Of a stretch of DNA of 64,000 nt, positions 17,030-26,264 are shown piece after piece; within the stretch, counting starts at the first letter, position 1, and each line of letters starts with the position of its first letter. The stretch is from positions 1 to 64,000 of the forward strand of contig JAIOZI010000015.1 of NCBI GenBank assembly GCA_021740785.1, written 5' to 3'. The stretch is from Melioribacteraceae bacterium (GTDB lineage Bacteria; Bacteroidota; Ignavibacteria; Ignavibacteriales; Melioribacteraceae). A program made the translations under genes and the position numbers. The notes under the pieces are model-generated. The model was not told the origin of the DNA, searched no databases, and saw nothing but the letters and a program-made list of their open reading frames with translations.

Positions 17030-17641
17030 TTAATACAGAAATGTTGTTTCGCCGGCGCCCTCACGTAAGATTTCTGCCGGTTCTGCGCTTAGATCAATTA
17101 TGGTAGAAGGTTTTCCTTCAAGATGCCCGGAGGAAAGCATTAAATCAACCTGCAAATTGAAATTTAACCTGATGTCCTTCGGAGAAAAATAATTTTTGCC
17201 CTTCCGGTTTGTTACACTTGTGCTTATAATCGGGTTGCCGAGTTCTTGTGCAAGTGTTTGAGCAATCTTATGATCAGGCACCCGGATTCCGACCGTTTTT
17301 CTTTTCGTCCATAATTTTTTGGGGACTTCTTTTGCGGCAGGAAGAACAAAAGTATAAGGACCCGGCAAAGCTTTCTTCATTACCTTGTAAGCATAATCGG
17401 AAACTTTAGCATATTTCGATATGTCTTTCAAGTCGGGTATAATAAAACTAAAAAGTTTTGACGGAGCCTCATTTTTTATCATATAAATTCTTTCAAGCGC
17501 TTCTCTGTTAAAAATATCGCAGCCGAGTCCGTAAACAGTATCTGTAGGATAAATAATAACACCGCCGTTCTTGAGAACCTCAATAGCTTTATTGATGAAG
17601 CGTAACTGCGGGTCTACAGGATGTAACTCATAAAATTCCAT
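17030..17641 (-). CDS. YrdC/Sua5/YciO-family threonylcarbamoyl-AMP synthase-like protein
   Basis: Start set at 17641 (MEFYELHP): GGAGGAG lies 6 bp upstream of that ATG, so the 6-residue longer frame is unlikely. The product of about 203 aa has the YrdC-domain signatures PTDTVYGLGCD, the SKLFSFI region (K-R/S binding loop) and STSVTNRKG. Family members make threonylcarbamoyl-AMP for tRNA t6A; the related YciO proteins may not. Length and the SKLFSF form lean toward the YciO subgroup, so the t6A role is probable but not certain. Confidence 0.82.
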   Translation of the reverse strand: MEFYELHPVDPQLRFINKAIEVLKNGGVIIYPTDTVYGLGCDIFNREALERIYMIKNEAPSKLFSFIIPDLKDISKYAKVSDYAYKVMKKALPGPYTFVLPAAKEVPKKLWTKRKTVGIRVPDHKIAQTLAQELGNPIISTSVTNRKGKNYFSPKDIRLNFNLQVDLMLSSGHLEGKPSTIIDLSAEPAEILREGAGETTFLY

Positions 17642-17786
17642 TGTGCTCCTCCGTCTCAATTTTTTGATTTCGGAAAAAATCAGGCTGGCTTATTAACCTG
17701 TAATTTTACTTACCACCTTAAAATAAAACTTGTTTTGAAATTGTCAATGAAAAATAACTAGATTAGTACCGAAAAAGGATAAAAAT

Positions 17787-18959
17787 ATGTTTAAAAAAAT
17801 TCCGAAGCAGGTATTCATACTCGGGATGGTGAGTTTTTTTACCGATTTCGCGAGTGAAATGCTGTACCCGGTTACTCCAATATTCTTGACTGCGGCGCTT
17901 GGAGCATCGATGGCTGTTGTTGGGACAATAGAGGGAATTGCTGAAATTACTGCCGGTATTCTCAAAGGATATTTCGGCGCTCTTTCCGATAAGCTGCAAA
18001 AACGCTCCATTTTTGTCGTTATCGGTTACGGATTTTCAGCACTGGTTAAACCTTTACCGGGATTTTTCCCTAATATTTTTACCGTGCTTTTTTCACGAAC
18101 TACTGACAGAATAGGCAAGGGAGTAAGAACAGCGCCTAGGGACGCATTGCTGGCATCTTATGCAAACGGAAATACCGGCGCCATTTTCGGGTTTCACCGC
18201 AGCATGGATACACTGGGCGCCGTGGTCGGACCTTTGGTAGCTTTGATTCTGCTCTCGTTTTATCCCGGTCAATACACATTGATTTTTTTCGCAGTGATCG
18301 TTCCGTCAATTTTTTCAATTGGATTTACTCTGCTTGTAAAAGATCGTCCGGTTAAAACCGGAGAAGTTAAAAGGGATAGAAATTACAAAACATTTTGGAA
18401 AACGGCTCCCAAAGAATACAAGCATCTGATTGTTTTGTTGACGCTATTCTCAATTGTTAACAGCAGCGATGTCTTTTTGATTCTAAAATCTCTCGATGTT
18501 GCTAAATCGGATACAACCGCAATTCTTAGTTACGTATTCTACAATTTTATTTATGCAATATTCTCTTATCCTCTCGGTATCCTGGCTGATAAATTCGGTA
18601 AGAAGAAGGTTTTTATTTCCGGGTTATTAGTTTTCTCAATTGTGTATTTCGGATTCGCTTTCAATTCAGAATTGATGTACATCTGGATATTATTCGCCTT
18701 CTACGGAATTTATACAGCCGCAACAGAAGGTACAACAAAAGCCTGGGTTTCGGATTTAATACCTGATCATTTCAGAGCTTCGGCAATCGGATTGATGACA
18801 ACGCTGATGAGTTTCGGGCTGCTGCTGGGATCGATTATAGCAGGATTTCTTTGGGATCAATTTGGTTCTCATGTCCCGTTTCTTTTGTCAGCCGTTGTAA
18901 GTCTGATTATAGCAGTTTTACTCTTTTTTGTTAAGGAGGAAAATCCGTCGCGTGACTAA
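17787..18959 (+). CDS. MFS transporter
   Basis: A 390-aa twelve-helix major facilitator protein with the loop 2-3 motif GALSDKLQKRS and a second GILADKFGKKKV in the C-terminal half. The N-terminal FFTDFASEMLYPVTPIFL and RTDRIGKGVRTAPRDAL-like stretch is characteristic of a subgroup of uncharacterised bacterial MFS proteins. Substrate unknown; drug or metabolite efflux is possible. Confidence 0.85.
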   Translation: MFKKIPKQVFILGMVSFFTDFASEMLYPVTPIFLTAALGASMAVVGTIEGIAEITAGILKGYFGALSDKLQKRSIFVVIGYGFSALVKPLPGFFPNIFTVLFSRTTDRIGKGVRTAPRDALLASYANGNTGAIFGFHRSMDTLGAVVGPLVALILLSFYPGQYTLIFFAVIVPSIFSIGFTLLVKDRPVKTGEVKRDRNYKTFWKTAPKEYKHLIVLLTLFSIVNSSDVFLILKSLDVAKSDTTAILSYVFYNFIYAIFSYPLGILADKFGKKKVFISGLLVFSIVYFGFAFNSELMYIWILFAFYGIYTAATEGTTKAWVSDLIPDHFRASAIGLMTTLMSFGLLLGSIIAGFLWDQFGSHVPFLLSAVVSLIIAVLLFFVKEENPSRD

Positions 18960-19031
18960 TTTTACTGCACATTGTTCTTTTTAATTCAGCAATTTACTAT
19001 CTTTTATTTTGATTTAAAGTAGTGTGAGTAT

Positions 19032-19721
19032 ATGTCGGAACGCAAATTAGCAATAGTCGCATTGAGCGGGGGAATGGATAGCTGTGTAACTGCAGCCATT
19101 GCTAAAGAAGAATATGATTTAGCATTTTTACATATTAATTACGGTCAGCGAACCGAGAACCGCGAGCTGCAGGCTTTTCATGAAATCGTAGATTATTTTG
19201 ATGTTGAAAAACGGACAATCATTGATTTTACTCATTTTAAAAAGATCGGCGGTTCGTCCCTTACTGATCAGAATATTGAAGTATCAAAAGCAGACCTGAA
19301 TAATATAAATGTCCCATCTTCTTATGTACCTTTCCGCAATGCGAATATATTGTCGGTCTGCGGAAGCTTAGCTGAAGTTATCGGCGCTTCTGCAATTTTT
19401 ATTGGTGCGGTGCATGAAGATTCATCAGGTTACCCGGATTGCCGTCCGGATTTCTTCAAAGCTTTTGAGCGTGTGCTTAATCTTGGTACAAAACCCGAAA
19501 CTAAAATAGAAATTATTACTCCAATAATTCAGCTTTCTAAAGAAGAGATAATTAAAAAGGGTGTTGAATTGTCGGCTCCGCTTCATTTAACCTGGTCTTG
19601 TTATAAAAGTGAGGATAAAGCTTGCGGAGTATGCGACAGTTGTGCATTAAGACTACGCGGATTTCAAAAAGCCGGAATTGAAGATCCGATTGAGTATGAA
19701 AATAAACCAGTGTATGATTAA
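19032..19721 (+). CDS. queC: 7-cyano-7-deazaguanine synthase QueC
   Basis: A 229-aa enzyme that converts 7-carboxy-7-deazaguanine to preQ0 with ATP and ammonia, in queuosine biosynthesis. The ATP-pyrophosphatase motif SGGMDS is at residues 12-17, and the zinc-binding cysteines are C190, C198, C201 and C204 near the C-terminus. It is followed 19 bp later by queF, the next step. queD and queE are not in this window. Confidence 0.95.
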   Translation: MSERKLAIVALSGGMDSCVTAAIAKEEYDLAFLHINYGQRTENRELQAFHEIVDYFDVEKRTIIDFTHFKKIGGSSLTDQNIEVSKADLNNINVPSSYVPFRNANILSVCGSLAEVIGASAIFIGAVHEDSSGYPDCRPDFFKAFERVLNLGTKPETKIEIITPIIQLSKEEIIKKGVELSAPLHLTWSCYKSEDKACGVCDSCALRLRGFQKAGIEDPIEYENKPVYD

Positions 19722-19740
19722 TAAATCATAAGGAGCAGTT

Positions 19741-20115
19741 ATGGAAGACAAAACAAAACTTCTCGAGACTTTCGAAAACGAATATAAGAATAGGGATTAT
19801 ATTATTACGCACACTGCCCCGGAATTTACATCCGTATGCCCAAAAACTGGTCAGCCTGATTTTGCGGAAATAATTCTTGAATACATTCCGGATGAATTAT
19901 GCTTGGAATTAAAATCTCTAAAAATTTATTTCAACTCGTTCAGAAACGACGGTATTTATTTTGAAAGCGTTACTAATAAAATTTTAGAAGATCTTGTAAA
20001 AGTAGCACAGCCGCGTTACATGAGAATAATTGCAAAATTTAATGTAAGAGGCGGAATTGCCTCGGTTATTGAAACCGATTACGAGAAAAAACGGGATTCT
20101 GAAAAAGAAAAATAA
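19741..20115 (+). CDS. queF: NADPH-dependent preQ0 reductase QueF (short type)
   Basis: A 124-aa enzyme reducing preQ0 to preQ1. It has the catalytic Cys33 in EFTSVCPKTGQPD with Asp40, the ELKSLKIY segment and the QueF SFRNDGIYFE motif. The length fits the unimodular (YkvM-like) class. AAGGAGCAG precedes the start, and the gene is coupled to queC. Confidence 0.95.
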   Translation: MEDKTKLLETFENEYKNRDYIITHTAPEFTSVCPKTGQPDFAEIILEYIPDELCLELKSLKIYFNSFRNDGIYFESVTNKILEDLVKVAQPRYMRIIAKFNVRGGIASVIETDYEKKRDSEKEK

Positions 20116-20146
20116 ATTCCACTTCTCATAAAACTATGGAGAAATT

Positions 20147-21538
20147 ATGGCAAAGAAGAAAGCAATTAAACAAAGCTGGGCGGAACCGTTTAAAATAAAG
20201 GTTGTTGAGCCCATCAAAATGACTGATCGAAAGCATCGTGAAAAATGTGCTAAGGAAGCAGGGTACAATACTTTTTTATTGAAGTCTGCTGATGTTTATA
20301 TCGACCTGTTAACAGACAGCGGTACAAATGCAATGAGTGATTACCAATGGGCGGGAATGATGCTCGGTGACGAAGCTTATGCCGGCAGCAAAAATTTCTA
20401 TCACCTCTGGGATAATGTGAAGAAGTATTACGGAATGCCTTATTTTGTTCCTACACATCAAGGTAGAGCCGCCGAACACATGATCTCAAAAATATTAATT
20501 AAAGAAGGTGATTACATTCCCGGCAATATGTATTTTACAACAACACGGCTGCATCAGGAATTAGCCGGCGGAACATTTGTCGATGTAATTATTGATGAAG
20601 CACATGACCCTGCAAGTGAACATCCTTTTAAGGGAAATATTGATCTAAAGAAACTTGAAAAGCTGGTAAAGGAAGTCGGGGCTAAAAAAATTCCTTATGT
20701 TTCGATGGCAGGTCCAGTTAACATGGCAGGCGGTCAGCCGTTCTCAATGAAAAATCTGCAGGAAGTAAGAGATTTCACAAAGAAACATAAAATCAAATTA
20801 TGGTTTGATGCAACACGTGCATGTGAAAATGCATTCTTTGTAAAAGAGCGTGAAAAAGGATACCAGGATAAAACCATTGCTCAAATACTAAAAGAAATGT
20901 GTAAATATTTTGATGGTCTTTGGGTAAGTGCAAAAAAAGATTTATTGGTAAACATCGGCGGATTTCTGGCAACAAGAGATAGAAAGGTTTACCAGGAAGC
21001 TCGTAATATGGTTGTTGTTTACGAAGGACTTCACACGTACGGCGGATTAGCCGGTCGTGATATGGAAGCAATGGCACGTGGAATTGAAGAGATGGTGGAA
21101 TATGAAAATATTCGTATGCGTGTTAAACAAGTTGAATACGCGGGAATGCAATTGGCGAAATATAAAATCCCAATGGTGCAGCCGTACGGCGGGCATGCTA
21201 TCTTCCTCGATGCAAAGAAATTTTTACGTCATATTCCGCAGGATCAATTCCCGGCTCAAACATTAGCTTCCGAAATTTATATTGATTCGGGAGTACGCGG
21301 TATGGAGCGTGGAATAGTTTCTGCAGGCAGAGATCCCGAGACAGGTGAAAATCGTAAACCTAAACTTGAATTAGTTAGATTAACCTTCCCGCGGCGTGTT
21401 TATACGCAGTCGCATATCGATGTAATGGTTGAATCTATTGCCAGTGTTTATGAAGAAAGGAAATCGATAAAAGGATTAAAATTCGTTTACGAACCGAAAT
21501 ATCTCAGATTTTTCCAAGGGAAGTTCGAGAAATTATAA
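20147..21538 (+). CDS. Tyrosine phenol-lyase (beta-tyrosinase)
   Basis: A 463-aa PLP enzyme of the tryptophanase/tyrosine phenol-lyase family. With a constant offset of seven from the Citrobacter freundii enzyme, the key tyrosine phenol-lyase residues are all kept: Tyr78 (Tyr71), Thr131 (Thr124), PLP-lysine Lys264 (Lys257), Arg388 (Arg381) and Phe455-Phe456 (448-449). Arg381 fixes tyrosine specificity; tryptophanase has Ile there. The predicted reaction is tyrosine to phenol, pyruvate and ammonia, and it is reversible. The correspondence is from memory of the reference sequences. It follows queF by 31 bp and ends at a strong terminator. Confidence 0.88.
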   Translation: MAKKKAIKQSWAEPFKIKVVEPIKMTDRKHREKCAKEAGYNTFLLKSADVYIDLLTDSGTNAMSDYQWAGMMLGDEAYAGSKNFYHLWDNVKKYYGMPYFVPTHQGRAAEHMISKILIKEGDYIPGNMYFTTTRLHQELAGGTFVDVIIDEAHDPASEHPFKGNIDLKKLEKLVKEVGAKKIPYVSMAGPVNMAGGQPFSMKNLQEVRDFTKKHKIKLWFDATRACENAFFVKEREKGYQDKTIAQILKEMCKYFDGLWVSAKKDLLVNIGGFLATRDRKVYQEARNMVVVYEGLHTYGGLAGRDMEAMARGIEEMVEYENIRMRVKQVEYAGMQLAKYKIPMVQPYGGHAIFLDAKKFLRHIPQDQFPAQTLASEIYIDSGVRGMERGIVSAGRDPETGENRKPKLELVRLTFPRRVYTQSHIDVMVESIASVYEERKSIKGLKFVYEPKYLRFFQGKFEKL

Positions 21539-21565
21539 ATTTTATTATTTGCTGAATAGGATTTC

Positions 21566-21594
21566 ACAACCCCGGTCGTATTGGTCGGGGTTGT
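21566..21594 (+). terminator. Rho-independent terminator after the tyrosine phenol-lyase gene
   Basis: ACAACCCCG and CGGGGTTGT form a perfect 9-bp GC-rich stem around an 11-nt loop, followed by TTTTAC. It separates the queC-queF-lyase unit from glnD. Confidence 0.85.
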
Positions 21595-21609
21595 TTTACA
21601 TTAAGAATT

Positions 21610-24177
21610 ATGAAAATGCATGCAAAATTAGAAATAAAGAAACAATTTTCGGAAGACAGGAAAAAACTCTTTTCCGATGCGTCGCTGCTGAAAAACTCAT
21701 TTAAGTTTTGCGTCAGTTATAGTATTCTTGTAGAAGAATATATACTTCGCGTACTCGAGGGACAAAAACTTGAATTTGCACTCTGTTCGGCAGGAAGTTT
21801 CAGCAGAAGAGAACTTTCACCTTATTCGGATATTGATTTGATGTTCATCGTTCCTTCCGTTGAATCACAAAAGGAAGTTATTAATGATATAGTTACTACC
21901 TTTTGGGATTGCGGAATTGAAGTTTCTCATACAGTTAGAGAATTCTCAGACATTGAAAAATTTCTTGATACCGATCTGCATGCATTCACCCAGTTTTTTG
22001 AAACAAGGTTGATTCTCGGAAACGATAGAGTTTATAATGACTGGAATATTAAATTATTTCAATCGATTACGGAAGAATACCGGGAAAAATTATTAAAACA
22101 GTTTTTTGAGGATGTTCGTCAGAGACATAAAAAATTTGGCGACTCACCCAAGGTTTTGGAACCGAATATAAAATATTCAGCCGGCGGATTGCGAGACCTG
22201 CATTCAATCGAATGGATGTATGCACTCGAAAATAAAATGCTGCTCACAGATCAAAATGAAATTACACAAACCGAATCATTTCTATATTTATTACAGAATG
22301 CGAAAATTATAAATCCAAGAGAAATCAAAGAATTATTGGAAAGCTATAAATTAATTCTCCGGGTTAGAAATTTACTGCACTTGGAAGTTGACGGTAAGAA
22401 CGACAGGCTGGAGTTTGTTAAACAAGAAGCAATCGGTAAAACACTTGATGACCTTGAGAATGACTGGTACGTGTTTATGCGAAAATATTTTGAAGCTACC
22501 AGTACAATCCATCGGTTCAGCAAAACGATGATTAAAAAGTTTGAGGAGATATTAACAGAACCGGTCTCCGATTATCTAGCAATTAAATTGGATGATGATT
22601 TTATTCTTAAGGATAATATCATTTCCGTCAGAATCGATAAAGAGCTTACATCATCAAGCATATTCCGTGTATTTTATTACCGCGGTTTATATGATGCGCG
22701 TTTCGATGAACACCTTCGGTCAATTATAATTGAATTTGTCCGCGATTTAAAAGAGCATCCTGTTCCAACTCTTAATTCATCTGTCTTTTTCAGAGAAATA
22801 TTAAAATTACCGCGTAACGTTGGAAAGACACTTGCAGTTATGAATGAATTGGAGGTGCTGGGGGCGTTTCTTCCGGAGTTTCGAGATTTAGTCGGTTTCA
22901 TGCAGCCGGGTGTATATCATTGTTACACTGCGGATGAACACACAATTGTTGCAATGGAAAATGTTGAAGGATTACAGGGAAAGTCCTCACGCCTGGGTAA
23001 ATTATTCGATAGTATTGAAGGTAAGGATATTTTATATCTCGCAGTTTTGTTTCATGATATTGCCAAACCTATTAGTATTTCGGGACACGAAATTATCGGC
23101 GGCGAAATAGCAAGTACCGTAATGGAACGCCTGGGCTTTGACCAAAGTGAAATTACACTTGTTCAGTTTTTAGTTAAACATCACCTTACAATGGAACAGG
23201 TTGCATTCAGAAGAAATTTGAACGATCCCTCAACGCTTAATAATTTCGCATATTTATTTAACAGCACCGAACAACTTGACTATCTTTACATTCTTACTTA
23301 CGGCGATCTATCGGCTGTTAGTCCTGTTATATGGACTCAATGGAAAGCCGATCTTTTATTTGAGCTATACAGAAAAACCCGCACATTAATTGAAGAAAGA
23401 ATTTCTGGCGAAGAACTGCTGGAAACCGAAAACTTGGAGCTGGTCAACGGTTCGTTCCCGAAGGCTAAAAAAGAGAATATTCGTAATCATATTGAATCAA
23501 TTGATGATCTTGGATATTTACAAAATTATAGTCAAGATGAAATTGAACAGCATGTTGACGAAATTGAACGCGGCTTGAAAGAATCAGTATTCTACAAAGA
23601 AGAAGGCGGTTATACGAATATCACCGTAATTACTAGGGATTCGGAGAACTTACTCACAAAACTGTGCGGCGCTCTCTCAATTAATGATGTTAACATTCAT
23701 GATGCGAAAATCTATACGCGTAAAGACGGAATAGTAATCGATAATTTTAATGTCACCGATTTCCGTACACAAAAGCCGGTAGAAGTTTCACGATATGAAA
23801 AAATCAGAGAAGACTTGATAAAAGCAATTGAAAACGAATTGGCAATTGCAAAAGAATTTAACCGTGTTAAGTCAAAATGGTGGCGTATCGAAAATAAGTT
23901 TTTCAAGAGGAAGGGAAGGATTTCTATCGATTTTGAAAAACATGAAAAGTATACTATCATTGATGTCTTTTCACCGGACAGGCTGGGACTGCTTTATCAA
24001 ATATCTAAAAAGATGCATGATCTTGGACTTTCAATTTACTTTGCGAAGATATCAACTAAAGGTGATGATGTTGTAGACTCATTTTATACTCTGAAGAAAA
24101 GCGGTAAAAAAGTTGCTCCGATAGAATACGAGTTGATAATCCAGGAACTCACTACCACTATAGAAGAAATGTTATAA
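21610..24177 (+). CDS. glnD: GlnD-type bifunctional PII uridylyltransferase/uridylyl-removing enzyme
   Basis: An 855-aa protein with the full GlnD layout. The nucleotidyltransferase domain has GSFSRRELSPYSDIDL (62-77; Asp74 and Asp76 as metal ligands). An HD domain follows, with VYHCYTADEH and FHDIAKP (His482-Asp483). Two C-terminal ACT domains lie at about 690-760 and 790-855. GlnD senses glutamine and adds or removes UMP on PII. No glnB/glnK is in this window. The usual GGYGRGE start of the transferase motif reads GSFSRRE here. Translation starts 13 bp after the terminator T-run, so the promoter may overlap it. Confidence 0.9.
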   Translation: MKMHAKLEIKKQFSEDRKKLFSDASLLKNSFKFCVSYSILVEEYILRVLEGQKLEFALCSAGSFSRRELSPYSDIDLMFIVPSVESQKEVINDIVTTFWDCGIEVSHTVREFSDIEKFLDTDLHAFTQFFETRLILGNDRVYNDWNIKLFQSITEEYREKLLKQFFEDVRQRHKKFGDSPKVLEPNIKYSAGGLRDLHSIEWMYALENKMLLTDQNEITQTESFLYLLQNAKIINPREIKELLESYKLILRVRNLLHLEVDGKNDRLEFVKQEAIGKTLDDLENDWYVFMRKYFEATSTIHRFSKTMIKKFEEILTEPVSDYLAIKLDDDFILKDNIISVRIDKELTSSSIFRVFYYRGLYDARFDEHLRSIIIEFVRDLKEHPVPTLNSSVFFREILKLPRNVGKTLAVMNELEVLGAFLPEFRDLVGFMQPGVYHCYTADEHTIVAMENVEGLQGKSSRLGKLFDSIEGKDILYLAVLFHDIAKPISISGHEIIGGEIASTVMERLGFDQSEITLVQFLVKHHLTMEQVAFRRNLNDPSTLNNFAYLFNSTEQLDYLYILTYGDLSAVSPVIWTQWKADLLFELYRKTRTLIEERISGEELLETENLELVNGSFPKAKKENIRNHIESIDDLGYLQNYSQDEIEQHVDEIERGLKESVFYKEEGGYTNITVITRDSENLLTKLCGALSINDVNIHDAKIYTRKDGIVIDNFNVTDFRTQKPVEVSRYEKIREDLIKAIENELAIAKEFNRVKSKWWRIENKFFKRKGRISIDFEKHEKYTIIDVFSPDRLGLLYQISKKMHDLGLSIYFAKISTKGDDVVDSFYTLKKSGKKVAPIEYELIIQELTTTIEEML

Positions 24178-24186
24178 GGAGAAGAA

Positions 24187-25026
24187 TTGAATTTTTTTAA
24201 TAGATCAAACCCGATAGGAATATTCGATTCCGGAATTGGCGGATTAACAGTCGTAAAAAAAATTGCAAGTTACCTTCCAAGTGAAAGTATAGTTTATTTC
24301 GGTGATACCGCACGTGTACCTTACGGATCTAAATCGAATGATACGGTTATCGAGTATTCACTTCAGGATGCACGATTTTTATTGAGCAAAAATGTTAAAC
24401 TGATTGTGGTCGCATGCAACACTGCATCTTCGGTTGCTATTGATGCTCTGCGTAACGAATTGGAAATTCCCGTGATTGGAATGATTGAACCGGGCGCAAA
24501 AATGGCATTGGAAACGACAAAAAACGAACGAATCGGTGTTATCGGTACTTATGCAACGATCAATAATAAAGCTTATTCCAACCAGTTACAGCAGTTGAAT
24601 AATAAAGTTGAGGTGTTTGAAAAAGCTTGTCCCTTATTTGTTCCGCTGGCTGAAGAAGGTTGGACTGATCACAAAGCAACTTATGAAATTGCAGAAGAGT
24701 ATCTGAAAGAATTACGTGATAAGAAAATCGATACTTTGATTTTGGGATGTACACACTACCCGATTTTATCCAAAGTTATTCAAGAAGTGATTGGGAATGA
24801 TGTAACATTAATCGATTCGGGAACGGCTGCTTCGGGAATTGTAGAAAATCATCTTGAAGGAAGAAATCTGAAAACTCATTACAACGGGTTGGGAAGACAT
24901 GATTTTTATGTAAGTGATATTCAAACAAAGTTCAAAGATATCGCCGAGAGGTTTTTAGGTCGCCCTTTAGATTACCTGCAAAAAATTGATCTTGAAGAAT
25001 TAAAGAGTCATTCCGGCAGTAACTGA
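24187..25026 (+). CDS. murI: Glutamate racemase MurI
   Basis: A 279-aa enzyme making D-glutamate for peptidoglycan. It shows the GIFDSGIGGLTV motif (Asp14, Ser15), the first catalytic cysteine in ACNTASS (Cys77) and the second in GCTHYP (Cys188). The start is TTG, chosen because AAGGAGAAG lies upstream and the N-terminus then aligns with the family. It begins 9 bp after glnD. Confidence 0.94.
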   Translation: MNFFNRSNPIGIFDSGIGGLTVVKKIASYLPSESIVYFGDTARVPYGSKSNDTVIEYSLQDARFLLSKNVKLIVVACNTASSVAIDALRNELEIPVIGMIEPGAKMALETTKNERIGVIGTYATINNKAYSNQLQQLNNKVEVFEKACPLFVPLAEEGWTDHKATYEIAEEYLKELRDKKIDTLILGCTHYPILSKVIQEVIGNDVTLIDSGTAASGIVENHLEGRNLKTHYNGLGRHDFYVSDIQTKFKDIAERFLGRPLDYLQKIDLEELKSHSGSN

Positions 25027-25097
25027 TTAGTAAAAAAAAAAATTAATGATGTGAGAGTGAAAAAATAATTTAATTATTTCCGTTACTCTTTCTTAGT

Positions 25098-25646
25098 TCA
25101 CTCAAGCGTGTTTGCAGAGTTACTGTAATAAAAAATACCGGCGATTGTTTTGGCATCTATTATTTCCCCGGATTGTATTTTTGCAGTAATCTCATCGAGT
25201 TTAAATTTATAAATTTCCATTCCGTATTCACCCTCTTCACGACTGTGGTTCCCGGGCTTCAAATCCTTAGCAAGGTAAATATGAAGAACTTCCGTGCAGA
25301 ACCCGGGAGTGGTTGCAATCTTACCGAGTTTAGTTATGTTCTCAGTTGAATAACCGGTCTCTTCAGTTAGTTCTCTTTGCGCACATTTGATAGGATCTTC
25401 ACCTGGATCCAATTTGCCGGCAGGCAGCTCCATTAAAAATTTTTGGAATGGATAACGAAATTGTTTTACAAGAAGAATTTTTCCGTCATCTAATATTGGT
25501 ACAACGACTGCTCCTCCGGGATGTACAGCAACTTCTCGTATTCCATGGTTGCCGCTCTCGTGATATTCAATTTCATCTACTTTTAGATCGAATACTTTTC
25601 CGCTGAATAATATTTTGCTATTCTTTACATTAAAGTTCATCATCAA
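25098..25646 (-). CDS. NUDIX hydrolase, ADP-ribose pyrophosphatase type
   Basis: A 182-aa NUDIX enzyme with an intact box: Gly77, Glu83 and RELTEETGY (91-99). The upstream QFRYP and ELPAG (GGxxE-like) stretches and the proline-containing TTPGFCTE segment after the box are typical of ADP-ribose pyrophosphatases, which hydrolyse ADP-ribose to AMP and ribose 5-phosphate. Three consecutive ATGs make the exact start uncertain by two codons. Confidence 0.88.
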   Translation of the reverse strand: MMMNFNVKNSKILFSGKVFDLKVDEIEYHESGNHGIREVAVHPGGAVVVPILDDGKILLVKQFRYPFQKFLMELPAGKLDPGEDPIKCAQRELTEETGYSTENITKLGKIATTPGFCTEVLHIYLAKDLKPGNHSREEGEYGMEIYKFKLDEITAKIQSGEIIDAKTIAGIFYYSNSANTLE

Positions 25647-25880
25647 TTTCCTTTTGATTACTACCCCGGGATTTATAGAAAAATTCAGAGTTAGTTTATA
25701 ATTTTTTGCGGCTCTTAAATATACTTACCTAAATAGAATTTCTTAACAACTCTAATTTCTTGTGAGATCACTAATAGAAATATTATCACAAAGTTTTGCA
25801 AGCCGTTAAGATTTTTTTTTCGATTTTCTAATTCAACTAACGATAACCGGTATCAGTACTATTCGCTCTCTTTAGATGAA

Positions 25881-26243
25881 TTAATCGTTGTAATATGGAA
25901 TCAATTCGCTTCCGAGATATTTAAGTACAGCCGTTATAACACCGAGATCATCAAGATAACCAAACAATGGCGCGAGATCCGGTATCGTATCAATTGGTGA
26001 AATGAAGTAAATTAATGCACCGACTACAATTGATTTTCTGTACCATGCAACGCTTTCGTCTGTCATATATGAATAAAGAGCAGCAATGTCTTTCGTAAAT
26101 GAAATTTTCTTCCCGATTCTTTCGAGTTTTTCCCAAAGCCGCTCATCAACACGTTCTGAGCCAATTTTATAATTTTCTTCAGATTCATAACCGGAAGCAA
26201 TTTCGTTAATATCGGTTGTATCAAATTTCTCGTCCATATTCAC
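25881..26243 (-). CDS. YkvA family (DUF1232) protein
   Basis: A 120-aa protein whose C-terminal half contains the DUF1232 core ALIYFISPIDTIPDLAPLFGYLDDLGV (about 77-103). The N-terminal 45 residues are acidic and variable. The family is found widely as small, probably membrane-associated proteins with no established function. It lies 21 bp downstream of the S9 peptidase gene on the same strand and could share its transcript. Confidence 0.82.
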   Translation of the reverse strand: MNMDEKFDTTDINEIASGYESEENYKIGSERVDERLWEKLERIGKKISFTKDIAALYSYMTDESVAWYRKSIVVGALIYFISPIDTIPDLAPLFGYLDDLGVITAVLKYLGSELIPYYND

Positions 26244-26264
26244 CTCAATTTTTTATGCCAATTT

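Noticed and set aside
20147-21538. Tryptophanase annotation
   Set aside because: Residues that separate the two enzymes follow tyrosine phenol-lyase (Met-Glu-Arg at 386-388, where tryptophanase has Val-Glu-Ile).
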